This document shows, one piece after another, positions 44,811-56,930 of a stretch of 64,000 nt of DNA. The DNA is taken from contig CM071569.1 of the NCBI GenBank assembly GCA_036426205.1, positions 5,644,876-5,708,875 of the forward strand, given 5' to 3'. Under the pieces are notes generated by a model. That model was given only the letters and a program-made list of their open reading frames with translations, was not told the DNA's origin and searched no databases. Position 1 is the first letter of the stretch. Each line of letters begins with the position of its first letter. The translations under genes were made by a program, and so were the position numbers. The DNA comes from Ascaphus truei. Taxonomy: Eukaryota > Chordata > Amphibia > Anura > Ascaphidae.

Positions 44811-46114
44811 CGGAGACCCCTGCATAAAGCATTTGTAAAATAAATGTAAATAGAACATAAACGCTTGAATTGCCTCGTTAATGCGGAGACCTTACACAGG
44901 ACCCACACCATGTTTCCTTCACTATCCGGCGATATTTTACCGAAAGAGCTTACTTATTTGGTGACTTTTTTGGTCCTTTATTTGGGGGCGGGGGGAGGGG
45001 GAACTATGCATTTTGGGAAATTTTGCACATCTCCACTCACAAGGCGTATTCCAATCTCTTATCAATCAAGTAGGAAATATAATGAATACAGAAATAAATA
45101 GTAAAAAATGGTAGGGAGCCGTCTCACTGTCCTCCACACTTCCTAACATCCTGCTGGGGTGGCACCTTCATTTCACTCCGGATCTGAGCTCGGAGTGACT
45201 TGAATAAACAGTATCAGGAGAGCCCAGATGTTTGTCCTCCCTCTGTGGTTTCCATCCTGTGATCCTGTTACGTTCTCCATGCAACCCATGCACGTCTCAT
45301 TCCACCACTGATCTCTCGCGTTTGTAGCATCCAGGAGGACATCTTTGAAGTTCCCTTGCGTGTCACTCTCGCTGTCTCTTTCAAAGTTTCCTCTTTGCAT
45401 TTCTAATCTGTCTCTTTATGTTCCCGGCGTTTGATGGCTGCTGTGTCTCGGTGCTGATCTCACTCTTGTTTCTTGTCCCTGTCTTTACCCATCTGTCAGA
45501 GTAGGGTTTTTTTTATCTGCTGTGCATGGGGATATCGAGGCCCAGGTGATTCTCTGATAACACAGCCATGATTCCTGCAGACATTGGTGTAATTAATTAC
45601 AGCCCTGTACAGCCAGCTTCTGCAGAAATAACACTAATCACTTATCACTTCCAACTGTATCACTCGGGATGGTAGATGGAAACTGAAATGTCACCGTGTG
45701 TATCGCACAAGGTGCATTCGCCCTTACAGCCAAATTGAGATAAATGAAGAGTATTGTTGTATTTACCTTACTCCACTCTTCATGGTTTTTACTGCTGCAT
45801 GATTATATATTTATGTATTAAGATGAATGACCCGAGCTTTACTTTGCACAGCTGTTTCCATGGCATTACTGAGCAGTCATAAAGTGCTGCTCCAAATCTC
45901 CTCCAGTTCACATTTTTCTCTGGCGGTACAAGAAGTGGGGGTGGAGTTGTGGTGGTGAGAGGGAGAAGGTATGAGGCTGACTTTTTAATCCCACTTAGGA
46001 TCAAAATGTACTGATGGCAGTCATATGTTTAAGGGGTTAAATATGAGCAATGAATGCCTTTTTTAACCAGAATCTCAGCGATGATAAATTATACCCCTGA
46101 AAACATTGCCATGT
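44811..46114. other. Unassigned DNA
   Basis: No gene, RNA gene or repeat family recognised; frames are short and lack domains. Confidence 0.35.
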
Positions 46115-46290
46115 CTAAATGTCTAAGAGAGGTCCGCAAACCTGCCTTACCGCATATCGGGCTTCCACTGCAGCAAAGGATTCTGGGTAATTATCTGTAT
46201 ATGGGCTCTCCTATTGTGTCCCTTTGTGCTTCTTATCCCCCACACACTTTAACATGGACACCTATAAGTTTATGCCTGTCATATCACACA
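46115..46290 (-). repeat. R1 repeat, minus, diverged
   Basis: The complement of the R1 3' half. The motif pair is eroded here (attctgggtaa and atctgtatatg instead of ttctgggaaatg and atgcaaat). It stands back to back with the next R1 copy. Confidence 0.55.
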
Positions 46291-46344
46291 ACAAATAACC
46301 ACAATCTGACGACTCCTTTAAGAGTCAGGTATAGAATCATTTCT

Positions 46345-46600
46345 TGAACCCAGGCTGTGCTGATAAGCTGTGTAATACGGCAGGCAGCCGTTTACAGGGG
46401 TCCATGTTAAATGGGTAAGAAGTAATGAGTGGCACACTGAGTGCTCATTTGTATGTCATTACCCAGAATCCCTGGCTGCAGTGGCAGCATTGCATGTTAA
46501 GCGATAATGGGGAAAAACAGGGTTGCAGACCTGTCTGAGAAATGCAATTGCACCCACATATGGTATTTTTATTTGCTGTAAAATAATCTCTAAAATTAGT
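46345..46600 (+). repeat. R1 repeat, plus, partial
   Basis: Begins aacccaggctgtgctgataa and continues through gggtccatgttaaatggg to the cagacctgtctgagaaatg block. The octamer is changed to atttgtat. With the previous copy it forms an imperfect inverted pair. Confidence 0.6.
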
Positions 46601-47226
46601 TTGTAAACAGGGTGCGCTCAGACTTGGAAGGAGTTTGATTTCCTCTGGCTGCTCCCTTTTGTGTGATGTCACTGTGTGTTAAACAAGAGTGTGCACAGGC
46701 AAAGCGCCCCTCTCTTTTGCCTTATTGGCTCTTTGAAAAAGACAGGGTGGGTTAATAGTAAAATCACTTGAGTTACAAGTTTACAAACCCCTAAGAAAAT
46801 GTAGTTAACAATTATTTGCAAGAAAACAAAATCAGCCAAACTGTTGCAGTTAGCCTGGTTATATTTGTCTAAGGAAGCCAAATAGGTTGTTAAATTCTTG
46901 CCAAAATGTTTTGGGCTGGTTGCGTGGGCTTGCACCTTTAACATGTGTGTCGCAGATCTGTAGTGACACCATGTAATGCATGCTCTTTCCTGGATACGGA
47001 TTTCCTCTTGCAAACCATTCCGTTTCCAGAGACCGTTTTCTTTGGGTTTAAGCAAAATACAACCAAAAAACCCCCCAAAACAGTACAATCATAACGGCTT
47101 TATTTTAATTCACGTTTTGACTTTTTCTAATGTCATGAATTTCACTAATGTCATGACTGGCAAAATGACACCAGAAAAGAGCACATTAAGACACTGCCGG
47201 AGATAGGAACCTCCAGGGATATCTGT

Positions 47227-47462
47227 ATGTATATCTTTATTTATATAGCGCCATTAGTGTACATAGCGCTTCACATTAGTAATACACGTGACAATCATAT
47301 AAATAACAAACAATACACAACAGATCATGGGAATAAGTGCTTCAGACATAAAAGTAACATTTCGGAAGAGGAGTCCCTACTCCGGGGAGCTTACAATCTA
47401 ATTGGTGGGGAGAACGTACAGAGACAGTAGGAGGGCGTTCAGGTAAGTGCGTCTGCAGGTAT
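47227..47462 (-). mobile_element. L2 LINE 3' end
   Basis: The complement reads through gaacgcc-type 3' UTR, tagattgtaagctccccgga and the tail ggcgctatataaataaag. It is only the 3' UTR, nearly identical in layout to 28291 onwards, but without the CACTGTA insertion of the 22091 copy. Confidence 0.8.
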
Positions 47463-49092
47463 GCAAGGTTATCTTAAATATGGAAAAATGCCAGGCTTCA
47501 AGTAGCATCTAAAGATTTACAGCACAGGCAGACAAGGTGGAACAAGGGGTTCTTGCCTACCACCAAATGGATATGTTTCTAAGGTTTTATGCTTGAGGGG
47601 GCGACTTCTATATTCAGAGAGACTTCATCCATGGTGTGTTTAGAATCCCTTAGATGTCCTCTTGATGTGTGGCCAGGTGGAAACCACAAGTAGACTGTGA
47701 GTGATGTCCTAATTTACTGATAGAAGAGCAAGCAGCACATTGCAACCTCACGGCAAGCAGTGATGTGTCAGGATGTGGGAATGCTGTATGAATTCTATCA
47801 AAAGCATTCATTCCGCAGAAATGGTTATGATACCCGTTTGTCTTTGTTGACAACTGACAAGTAGACTCGGGCTTCAGCAAAACAAGCAGTTCATTTATTA
47901 ACCACAGGTCAGCGCTGCATGGGGGTGATTCACTAACCTCTGATAATGGTTATTACAAGTTAATGGCAGTCAACATGGAGATCGCAGTGTGCTAACTTGT
48001 ATCAGAGGTTAGTGACTACTTACGTATGCTGGATAACAGTGGAAGAAGTCGGTAATATACAGATGTAGCCAAAGTCACAGCACCTGCTCATAATGCGGAA
48101 TATTGCATAATAACTCAGAATATCACAGAGTTTCCATAGGATTAAATAGCAGTGGTAACGCAGAATATCACAGAATACAGTATCCCACCATTATGCGTCA
48201 GCGGGGGAAACAACCCCTGCAACATTTTTAGCCTCATGTGCCCACTCCAGAGCATAGTTTTGTAGGTAGTGGTGTCCTGGACTGTTTGTTGTCATGTTTA
48301 CACAACACCTGGACTACATTTTACAGATGTCACACAATGCATACTTCTCATCACATCTCAGTGTTTTTTGACAGGAGCATTGAACAGCACCAAGTCATTG
48401 GAAGATACACACTAACGAAGACGTTCTGCAAAGCCCTGAACCCGATCAGGCTTTTGACTAATCCAATATCTATTAGTATGTAAGCTAAAAGTAACCTGTA
48501 AGACTGGAAATGTTTTGGTAACGTTGGTTAGAACACGGTGTTGTCTCTGAGGATAGGTGTAGGAACCCTTGCTCTGCTGGATTTGGGACATCTTTGGAGT
48601 CTTCCTTGCATCATTTCCCATGCTATGTTTTTAGAAGCTATATATCACCAGCAATTTGTTCCTTTATGAGGTCTGCTCTGTAAGTATACTTAATGGTGCA
48701 CTGTTAAACTGGGACGATACGCTGTCCCTCACGGGCAGCTTTGGCCCCCATTAGCTAATGTACGCACCCGCAGACTGCCCGCAGAAGTGTCATTACGTAT
48801 TAAAATTGTGTTCTTATTTCCCAAAATAAACATGCCTCTAATGAGCTGAATATGCAAATGAAGATGAATTCTGCTAGCACCACCAAATTGGTGTCAGTGA
48901 AGTTTATTCTTTAGGACAACAACTTGTGCTCCTGCTGCCTGTGCTGTATTTAAACTCAGCACATGGAACAGGTGGCATAGCAATGTAGTTCTGTTGCCCC
49001 TCCAGCTCTGAAGTGGTGATATACACTGACTTTTGTGGTGCCAATATATAGATTCAAATTAACCTATTTCCCAGCGAGGTTTGGCATTTTTA

Positions 49093-49098
<6 letters not shown>
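47463..49098. other. Unassigned DNA
   Basis: No gene is recognised. Near 47925-48012, tgattcactaacctctgata and its complement tatcagaggttagtgact form an inverted pair about 85 bp across, probably a small MITE. Confidence 0.4.
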
Positions 49099-49302
<204 letters not shown>

Positions 49303-49399
49303 NNNNNNNNNNNNNNNNNNNNNNNNNNNNNNNNNNNNNNNNNNNNNNNNNNNNNNNNNNNNNNNNNNNNNNNNNNNNNNNNNNNNNNNNNNNNNNNNN
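49303..49399. other. Assembly gap (N run)
   Basis: Ninety-seven N characters by count. The true length of the CT tract is unknown. Confidence 0.98.
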
Positions 49400-49640
49400 C
49401 TCCCTCTCTCCCTCCCTCCCTCCCTCCCTTTCTCCCTTTTCTCCCTTTCTCTCTTTCTCTCTTTCTCTCTTTCTCTCTTTCTCTCTTCTCTTTCTCTCTC
49501 TCTTCTCTCTATTCCCCTCTCTCTTCTCCTCTCTTCTCTCTCTCTTCCTCTCTTCTTGTTCTCTCTTCTCTCTCTCTTCTCCTCTCTTCTCTATTTCTTC
49601 TCCTCTCTTCTCTCTCTTCTCTCTCTTCTCTCTCTTCTTT
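49400..49640. repeat. Degenerate pyrimidine tract
   Basis: Continuation of the CT tract beyond the gap, with ccctccctccct, ctttctct and cttctctctct variants. Confidence 0.9.
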
Positions 49641-50719
49641 TAAGCAAAGGGATAATGTCAAAAAGAAACACCCAATATTTCATAATGACCATTTTAAAAT
49701 TAAGTAGTTAAACGTGATAGGTAAATATTGCTTAAACAGGAAGTGCCTGCCTGTATTCTGCGCGGAGTGGAAACCAAAGTCTATTAAACATACTGAACAT
49801 GCTTTCTGTGACTCAGCACCATTTCCCAAATGGGCTCAGCAGGTTTGAATCGGCCGGTTAGAGTCATATAGTTATAAAGTCAAAAGGGTGTATTGGACAG
49901 GGGTAGGGGGTAGCCTTGCCCAGAATATTATAAAAATGAAAATGACTTTACAGTCTGGTATCCAAGGAAACTATTGCGAAAAATATAGTTGGTTAGGCTA
50001 TTTGTTGAATTTAGCCCGCTGTTTCACAATGTTATGCTAATACAAGAGAAGGCACATTTCACACCCCATTGGCTTGATGCTTTGCTTACTTGGGCATTCA
50101 CTCGTATGTATCACAGGAGACGCTCATCCCTAAAAATATGGCAGGGAACACAAGAGAGCCTATTTTAGGGCTATATTCAAGTTCCTACTTTTAAATGAAC
50201 TATTAGAGGCCATCCTAATACCCAATTATATGAAAAGATGAAGAAGTGCAGAAATATAACACCCTAAGGTGCTCTGAGACAGCTTTGATCAACTTGAGTA
50301 AGTGAGCGATACTGTATGATGTGTTTTATAAGGGCAGTTAGGGGAAGAGTAGTTCTGGGCAGGATTATCATGTTTCAGAAGTCCCATGCTGGGGAAAGAG
50401 AAAATATTTGTACAACAACAAGGGGCTTATTCCATCATCTTCACACACACTGTCTTAGGTCTGCAACCTTCTACCTTCACTACCTATATAAATAGCATGT
50501 ATGGCCCCAGCATCTAAACAAGTGAGATAGACCAAAGCCATTGATACTGTGTATGTGAGAGGCTTTACAGGCTCGTGTGAAGTGCTCAGCTTCACCTCTG
50601 TCTGGTAACTTCTGACTTTTGTGTAGCCTGGCTCTTCTCGTTTGCCCGATGGAGTTGGGTGATGCCACCTATCACCTCATTTGGCCGCATACTCATTTTT
50701 ATACAGACTAAATTGTACA
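49641..50719. other. Unassigned DNA
   Basis: No gene, RNA gene or repeat family recognised. Confidence 0.35.
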
Positions 50720-52235
50720 CAGGTGACTAATAACAGCAAACGCTACAAGAGCTGTCTTTCTAACTATCGACCTGTCTCCCTCCTGCCTTTTGCCTCTAAA
50801 CTCCTTCAACGTCTTGTATTCTCTCGCTTGCTCCATTTTCTCAACACCTATTCTCTCCTAGACCCTCTACAATCTGGCTTCCGCTCTGCTCACTCCACCG
50901 AAACAGCCCTCACTAAAATAACTGACGACCTCCATGCTGCCAAAGACAGAGGTCATTACACTCTGCTCATATTACTCGACCTCTCTGCAGCATTTGACAC
51001 AGTGGACCACCCTCTTCTCCTCCACATTCTCCATACTCTAGGTATTCGGAACAAAGCTCTATCCTGGATCTCATCCTACCTCTCCCATCGTACTTTCAGT
51101 GTCTCTTCTGCTAACACCTCCTCCTCCTCTATTGATCTCTCTGTGGGGGTACCCCAGGGCTCTGTCCTGGGACCTCTTCTCTTTTCTCTGTATTTAACTT
51201 CTCTGTGGGGTACCCAGGGCTCTGTCCTGGGACACTCTCTTCTTTCTCTGTACACACTCTCTTAGGTGACCTAATAACATCTTTTGGGTTTTAAATATAC
51301 ACCTATGCCGACGACACACAAATATACTTTTCAACACCTGTCTTACACCTGCTGTAAAACCAAAGTTTTGAATGTCTCTCTTGCTATAATCCTGGATGGC
51401 CCTCCGCCAGCCTTAAACTCAACATGGCTAAAACAGAGCTCAATACTTCCTCCCAAACCTGGCACTCCTCTACTCTTCAACATTACTGTGGGAATACAAT
51501 CATTCACCAGTAGCCCAAGCACGCTGCCTAGGGGTCACACATCGATCTCCTCTCTCACATTCGCCCCTCACATTCAAAACATTTCTAAAACAATCTGTCG
51601 CTTTTTCCTCAAATATAACAAAAGATACGCCCTTCCTCTGTTGTCCGACTGCTAAAACTCTGACTCAGGCACCTAATCTCTCCCGTCTTGTTACTGTAAC
51701 CTCCCTCTGGTCCGGCCTCTCCTGCCTCTCACCTGTCTCCCCTACAATTCTATTCCTAAACGCTGCTGCCAGAATCACTCTATCTTTCCTAGATCTGTCT
51801 CAGCATCTCCCCTCATGAAAAAACCTCTCTGGCTTCCGATCAAAATCCCGCATCTCACATTCCATTTCTTCCTCATCTTTTTAAAGCTTTACACTCTTCT
51901 GCCCCCTCCTTACATCTATCCTAATTTCTGTTATGCACTCATCCAGACTCTTGCGTTCTCTCAAGGAGTCTTTTTTACCCCCTGTATCTAAAGCCCTCTT
52001 CCGCCCTTAAACCTTTCTCACTTTCATGCCCCACACCTCTGGAATGCCTTCCCCTCAGTACCCGACTAGCACCCTCTCTATCCACCTTTAAGAACCAACC
52101 ATTAAGAACACTTGCTTAAAGAAGCATATGAATAGCACTGTGGATATTCTGAACACGATACATTAAAGCTTGGGCCCCCCTGCAGACGCACTGTACCAGA
52201 ACTCCCCCTTTACTGTTCGGTACGTTCTCTACATT
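50720..52235 (+). pseudogene. L2 LINE ORF2 reverse transcriptase and 3' UTR, decayed
   Basis: The longest LINE in the window. One open frame carries [20 protein letters not shown] (fingers), [23 protein letters not shown] at 50990-51007 (first catalytic Asp) and [13 protein letters not shown] at about 51145. Frameshifts follow, then the YADD box at 51304-51315 and C-terminal pieces (RLVTVTSLWSGLSCLS, HSISSSSFKALHSSAP). A 59-bp tandem duplication repeats the [10 protein letters not shown] region (51140-51193 and 51199-51253). The 3' UTR stops at about 52235, where LTR sequence begins. The apurinic-type endonuclease domain is absent (5' truncation). Confidence 0.9.
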
Positions 52236-52288
52236 TTAGGACAGGGTTTACAGGGTACCTTATTCGTGGTTGCAGTGCCTCCAGTCAG
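52236..52288 (-). other. Retroelement leader with primer-binding site
   Basis: On the minus strand, immediately inside the LTR end, lies TGGAGGCACTGC (complement at 52272-52283). It starts with TGG, pairing with a tRNA CCA end, and resembles the start of a binding site for tRNA-Thr (recalled 3' end GGTGCCT-CCA). Only about 50 bp of internal sequence survives before the L2 element. Confidence 0.55.
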
Positions 52289-52759
52289 TGTGGGTCCTTT
52301 TGGATGGAAGGATGGTCCATACTAACACCTTCTTTTGTCCTTAGACAGTGAATCACACTGGTGATGGTACAATGGTGTTTATTGTAGGTTCTGATCTTAC
52401 AGCATTGCATAGCTTTCCCTCTGCATGGTTCTACTCATGAGGCCTCCTAGTGAGACCCAGGGTAGCTGGTACTCACTCCATAGGGGGAGGAAAGAGACAC
52501 ACCTACTTTTAGGAAAGTGCCAGTATTTATACCCTGAGATGATGCTTGTAACCCTGCCCCATAACAGGGCAGGTCTGGATACTGACAGGCCATCACATCC
52601 AGCATGTGACCCAATCAGTATCCACCCCTCAGGCTGACACTTTCTGTCTGTTGCTAGGCTCGCCCTTGGATACATCAAATGCATCTAAGCCTGCAAAAGC
52701 TCACAAGGCCTTTCTGAAGTAATTAACCCATTCACTGCCTGCACCTAACAGGACTTACA
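52289..52759 (-). mobile_element. 5' LTR of a truncated LTR retrotransposon
   Basis: In minus orientation it starts TGTAAGTCCTG (52759), has a TATAAATA box near 52530 and AATAAACA near 52380, and ends ccacaca-like at 52289 next to a primer-binding site. The order U3-TATA-polyA-end-PBS supports a 5' LTR. Length is about 471 bp. Internal coding regions and the 3' LTR are missing, so the copy is dead. Confidence 0.65.
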
Positions 52760-52937
52760 CTGGTAGGGCCCAGGAAAATAGGTAGTGGCCGGGAGGCTAT
52801 GCTACATATATATTAAAAAAAAGAAAAGTGTTGACGCTTGTCCAATTATATAAATGAATATTCAAATGGATGGTATCAGTGTCATTTTTTAAATGTAACC
52901 CTCCTGCCAGAATCTAAAGGGTGGGGACATGGAGGTG

Positions 52938-53120
52938 GATATATATATAGATATATATATATAGAGAGAGAGGAGAGAAATAGCAGGGAGAGAGAGCGAG
53001 AGAGAGAGCGAGAGAGAGAGAGAGAGATAGAGAGATCTATAGATATATATATTTATATATAGATAGATATATATATATATATATGATATATATATCTATA
53101 GTATATATATGAATATATAA
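52938..53120. repeat. Compound (TA)n/(GA)n microsatellite
   Basis: Alternating stretches of tata, gaga and agat motifs. Confidence 0.85.
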
Positions 53121-53137
53121 CACACACTGTATATAGT

Positions 53138-53300
53138 GATTGTATCAGTCACAGCACAGGATCTTGTGTCCAGATCAAGGCAGGGAAACGTAGAGTTTGG
53201 TGCACAGGGGGTTTATTTACAGGGTACAAATCAGGAACAAAACATAAACAAAGAAGCTAACTCCACTTTGGGGGTGCTGCCTAATACATCTTTGTCACTT
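53138..53300 (-). mobile_element. Possible LTR 3' part
   Basis: On the minus strand an AATAAACC near 53213 lies about 70 bp before the end gactgatacaatca. This pattern recalls an LTR R-U5. It is not similar to the LTR at 54200-54719, so it may belong to another element. Low certainty. Confidence 0.3.
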
Positions 53301-53639
53301 ACTAAATGTGGGAGAGCTAATCTCTTTCCCCACCTTGCACCCTGTACCTATGGACAGGCAGCAGCTCCCCTTGCAGTCTCTCACACAGCTGTATGTGCCT
53401 TCAGATCAGCACAGCAGCAGCACAGGAAACTGTCTGTGCTCCTTTTACATGAGTTCATCAAACCTAGGGGGATTTTCTGTGGAAAGGGTACATCTGAGCA
53501 TAATGACAATGGGATGCGTAGGCAAGGATCCCCGCAGCAACTGTTTGAGGCGGTGGCTGTCTACCTCTGGTAGTTCAATAACCCCCTTTCATACCAATGT
53601 CTATAGGTTTAGCTGCAAGCGCCGGATGAACACTGACAT

Positions 53640-53990
53640 ATCTTCCCCATCATTTGTTTAAGGTCATGAAATTTGGTAACATCATCCCCCTTAGACCTGT
53701 AGGCGGTATATCTCGGGCATCAGCCTCTGTATACTGTTCACGGTACAATCAAACAATGTTGGCCGCAGGGGGCCGCAAGCATTCTAATATTCGCTGTCAT
53801 ATCACAGCCTCAGAGCAGGACCACTCCCCTAGTACTTGGAGAGTATGATCTTTCCAGTCCCCTAACTCTTCCTCACCTAGCGGGGTGGGCAGCACCCCAG
53901 AGAAGGCCTTTAGCTTACGGTAGTGGTGAGCGTTGGAATGGAATTAAATATTCGTTCCACCTCCCAGATTTTAGTAAACCCTGGATGTTG
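53640..53990 (-). pseudogene. Ty3/gypsy-type gag (capsid) remnant
   Basis: One minus-strand frame reads LKAFSGVLPTPLGEEELGDW followed by a W-x-C segment and then QRILECLRPPAANIV. This matches the capsid N-terminal pattern FSG-x-P-x-P-x-GE-x-W ... RR-x-LE-x-LR-x-PA of Ty3/gypsy gag and its domesticated PNMA relatives. At least three in-frame stops interrupt it; two of them (TGA) could come from CGA by CpG decay. It lies just downstream (minus strand) of a primer-binding site and LTR, the right order for gag. Protease, reverse transcriptase and integrase were not found. Confidence 0.65.
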
Positions 53991-54180
53991 CATTAAGGCC
54001 AGACATATATCATAAGATAGAGTTCATTTTGGCACGTGACCAACGGCTAACACGTGGGTGGGAGGTTCCAGCCCTGCCCAGGTTCATGTCTGGACCTCCA
54101 ATCTGGATGGTAGCAACATTTTCCGTGCAATATTTGTAATTTTATTAGTATATTTTTGTCTCTGGCACCCCAGGTCTCAA

Positions 54181-54197
54181 CCTCAGCAGCGCCTCCA
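54181..54197 (-). other. Primer-binding site
   Basis: The minus strand reads TGGAGGCGCTGCTGAGG two bases inside the LTR end. Compared with the recalled tRNA-Thr(AGT) complement TGGAGGCACCGCTGGG, most positions agree. It would prime minus-strand DNA synthesis. Confidence 0.6.
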
Positions 54198-54199
54198 AA

Positions 54200-54719
54200 T
54201 GTAACACCCCTTCCCTCCTCCTCAAGGAGATTTTGCTGATATGGGTTTTATGGTGCTAACCTCTGTGCTTGGGGAGCCTGGGGTGGCTGGTGCAGCGCCT
54301 CCACCCGTGAAGAACCCAGCATTGGTGGGATAGCCCCTCATGGGAACAGGTATACCTCAAATAACCACAATCCAAACAATATATATGCAACACACTTTAC
54401 TATGGTCTCATAGCACGCTCGGTAACAGAATATACACACAATAACGGTAACCACAGGTAATTACAATAGCAATTGACCCCCAAAGTACTGAGGGTGCTCT
54501 TCTCACGTAGAACTCGGTGTCCAACAGAATAATCCCTCCCAAAGATATGTGAGGGCAGCGTTACCCTCCCTCTGTGGTGTTGGTGCATGTGGGTACCTTC
54601 CTGGTTACTTCTTTACACCAGGGTATGCTCAGACAGGACGCATCCGTGATCCCACGATGCAGGGCCTCCGACACAATCCCTTCTCGATAACGTTCAGGGA
54701 AAATGTTCATACTGTAACA
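54200..54719 (-). mobile_element. 5' LTR of the gag-bearing gypsy element
   Basis: On the plus strand it begins tgtaacacccc and ends actgtaaca, so on the minus strand it starts TGTTACAG and ends GTGTTACA, followed by AA and the primer-binding site. Length is 520 bp. The left end is set by the binding site; the right end is inferred from the TG...CA rule and is less sure. A clear AATAAA was not seen. Confidence 0.6.
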
Positions 54720-54779
54720 ACAAAAATGGTCCTGAATGAGGATTTCAGCCAAAGTGAGGACTGGCAATAGTTCCTGCAG

Positions 54780-55110
54780 CTATGCAAAAAACAAAGGCAC
54801 AGAAGCACACCAAGGGTAAAGATTGATGTATTTAAAAATACAATAACAATTGCAAGTAGTAACTTGAAACACTAGTAAGCTGAAACACTACCCCCGTTGG
54901 AGCTGAAAGCAACTCAAGGCTCCGTGGGAAGGTCAGTGGCAACTGAACAGCTGAGTGTCTGTCCTGTACAGTAATAGCTCCGCAACGCGTTTCACACACT
55001 CCGGTGCTTCATCAGGCGGTCCTGCAGCTATAATAACCAGTGGATGTCTCCCGGCGTGCATGTCTCCCGGCGTGGTTGTATCAGTAAAATCACTGTGATT
55101 CTGGATGCCC
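54780..55110 (-). repeat. Interspersed repeat with cgaaacgcg-type core
   Basis: The minus strand carries cctgatgaagcaccggagtg, tgtgaaacgcgttgcgg and, further on, a terminal tttaaatacatcaatc. The core recurs in weaker form at about 6900 and at 63920 (gcgcgaaacgcgtcagagg). It is probably a frog-type non-autonomous element; the family is not named. Confidence 0.5.
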
Positions 55111-55308
55111 TCACTGGGCCTGCCATGTTTATTATACAATGCAAGTTTAAATCCTAATCCTTGTGAGTGAGCATTTGTCCACGTTTTTCATTAAAAGCAT
55201 ATTTTTTCACTATTTTACACGATACTGCATGCGCTTCTCATTTTTCTTTTATACATAAATATATATTTCGTTTTTCGGCATTTTTTACATTTATATTATG
55301 GACTAGAC

Positions 55309-55491
55309 CTGGAGTGGCCAACTTCAGTCCTCAAAGGCCACCAACAGGTCAGGTTTTAAGGATATCCCTGCTTCAGCACCGGAGGCTCAGTTAATGACTG
55401 ATCCACTGATTGAGCTACTGGTGCTGAAGCAGGAATATCCTGAAAACCTGACCTGTTGGTAGCTCTTGAGGACTGGAGGTGGCCGCCCCTG
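55309..55491. mobile_element. hAT-P MITE
   Basis: A complete palindromic copy, ctggagtggccaacttcag to tggaggtggccgcccctg. The flanking 8-mers agree at only 5 of 8 positions, consistent with age. Confidence 0.8.
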
Positions 55492-55530
55492 ACCTAAACT
55501 CAAACACGCCATTTACGTAGTATTGCATTA

Positions 55531-55880
55531 GGCCAAATCCCCAGTGGGCTCTGTGGCGCATGCTCCGGGGTGCGCGCCACACACCACAGCACACCCCTCT
55601 ATGGGGCAGGCCCCAGTGGCCATGTGCGTGTGGGCACACAAAGCGCTGTGACGCGTACGCTGGCAGGGAAGACAAGAATTTTGTCTTCCCGTGCCGTGAC
55701 GCGATCATGTGGCCGTTGGGCAGCCAATGTAAGGGCAGATATGCCCCGTCATGGCCGCGCCCCCCCATCATGGCCCGCCCCCCACGCATCCAATCGCTCC
55801 CCTACAGACCGCCAATCGCGGCTTTTTACTGTGCAAGGTCGGCAGGCGCGCGTGCAGCAGTGAATACTGGGGCCCTAGCC
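55531..55880. mobile_element. PIF/Harbinger-like MITE (350 bp)
   Basis: The ends ggccaaatccccagt and actggggccctagcc are imperfect inverted repeats flanked by TTA (55528-55530 and 55881-55883), the target duplication of Harbinger elements. The interior is CpG-rich and contains a 25-nt hairpin (arms 55666-55675 and 55681-55690). No transposase. CpG frames up to 124 codons are not supported. Confidence 0.6.
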
Positions 55881-56843
55881 TTACAATATAAGAACTAGCA
55901 TCAACCAAACCTATTACGGTATCTTATTCAACAGCAACAAAGTACCGCTAGGAGAACCACGTGAAGGCTTGGCAGTCACCAGATGTTGAGAAGCATGATA
56001 CATTAGGGATGGAGCTAAGATGAAGTTTACGTGACAGCCGTGGCGTTCAATGTCATCCTTTAATGGCCAAGGGAACTCAGAAAATATCTAGGCTGAGGTT
56101 TTTGGGTTTGTATTTGTTCTGGCACTTTGCCACTGGCATGATCACACCTCGTGGCATTTTCTTCCCAAAAGGACACTTTGCAGCACAATTGATAATTTAC
56201 TTTGCACAGTCTCTGCTCGTGGCATTTCAAGTTCCCCTTTGTATCATTGTACTCCGTTTTTTGTTGTTTATTTTAATTTGCAGAGGTGCTGAAGAGGAAA
56301 ACGTCATTTGATAAGCTCCAGGCAAGGTTTTAACAGCTGTACGTTAAACCTATTAAGACTCGATAGATACTCGATAACTGATTTGGGTTCAAACACATTT
56401 AACATACATCCTGATTACACAAAATACAGGGAGTGTGCCAGGCAGAAGAAACAGACATTAGGAGAAAGGATGAATCCCTTTTGGGAAGTTCTTACCATCT
56501 AAGTACAGTAGGAACTTTGGAAACTTACGATAGGCCGTATTCAGTATACTGTGAAGCCGTCTTCCACTTGCTCAAGAGAATTTTAGCTCCATTTAAATTA
56601 ATCGTAAGCCATGATGCTTGACACAAGATGAAGAGGCACACGTTTTGATCCAAACTTGCCTTTAAAGACAGAGCCCTATTCAATATGCCATTCTGGGGAT
56701 GAGTTCAGCTCTATTCATGTGAATGTGGCTAAAATGTTCCCCAGTGCGGAGAAGATGGCTTTGAAGCATATTGTTTAGAGAGCACAGTACCTTGATATAT
56801 TAATGGGTACTTTTGCAGCTTCAAATTATCACAGACCATTACG
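55881..56843. other. Unassigned DNA
   Basis: No gene, RNA gene or repeat family recognised. Confidence 0.35.
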
Positions 56844-56930
56844 GGGGGGGCAACATACGGCCCAAGGGCCACATGTGGCCCAGCGAACTATTCTTTCCGG
56901 CCCACCCTCTCTCGCCTCAACTGCTGGTTA

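Noticed and set aside
51692..51698. TACTGTA in the L2 copy at 51692 as a footprint
   Set aside because: The position corresponds to a conserved L2 coding stretch near a DYCN-type motif (tactgtaa), so the heptamer may be ancestral there.
55531..55880. CpG island promoter with a first exon
   Set aside because: The CpG-rich block is bounded by inverted ends and TTA duplications, so it is better explained as a Harbinger MITE.
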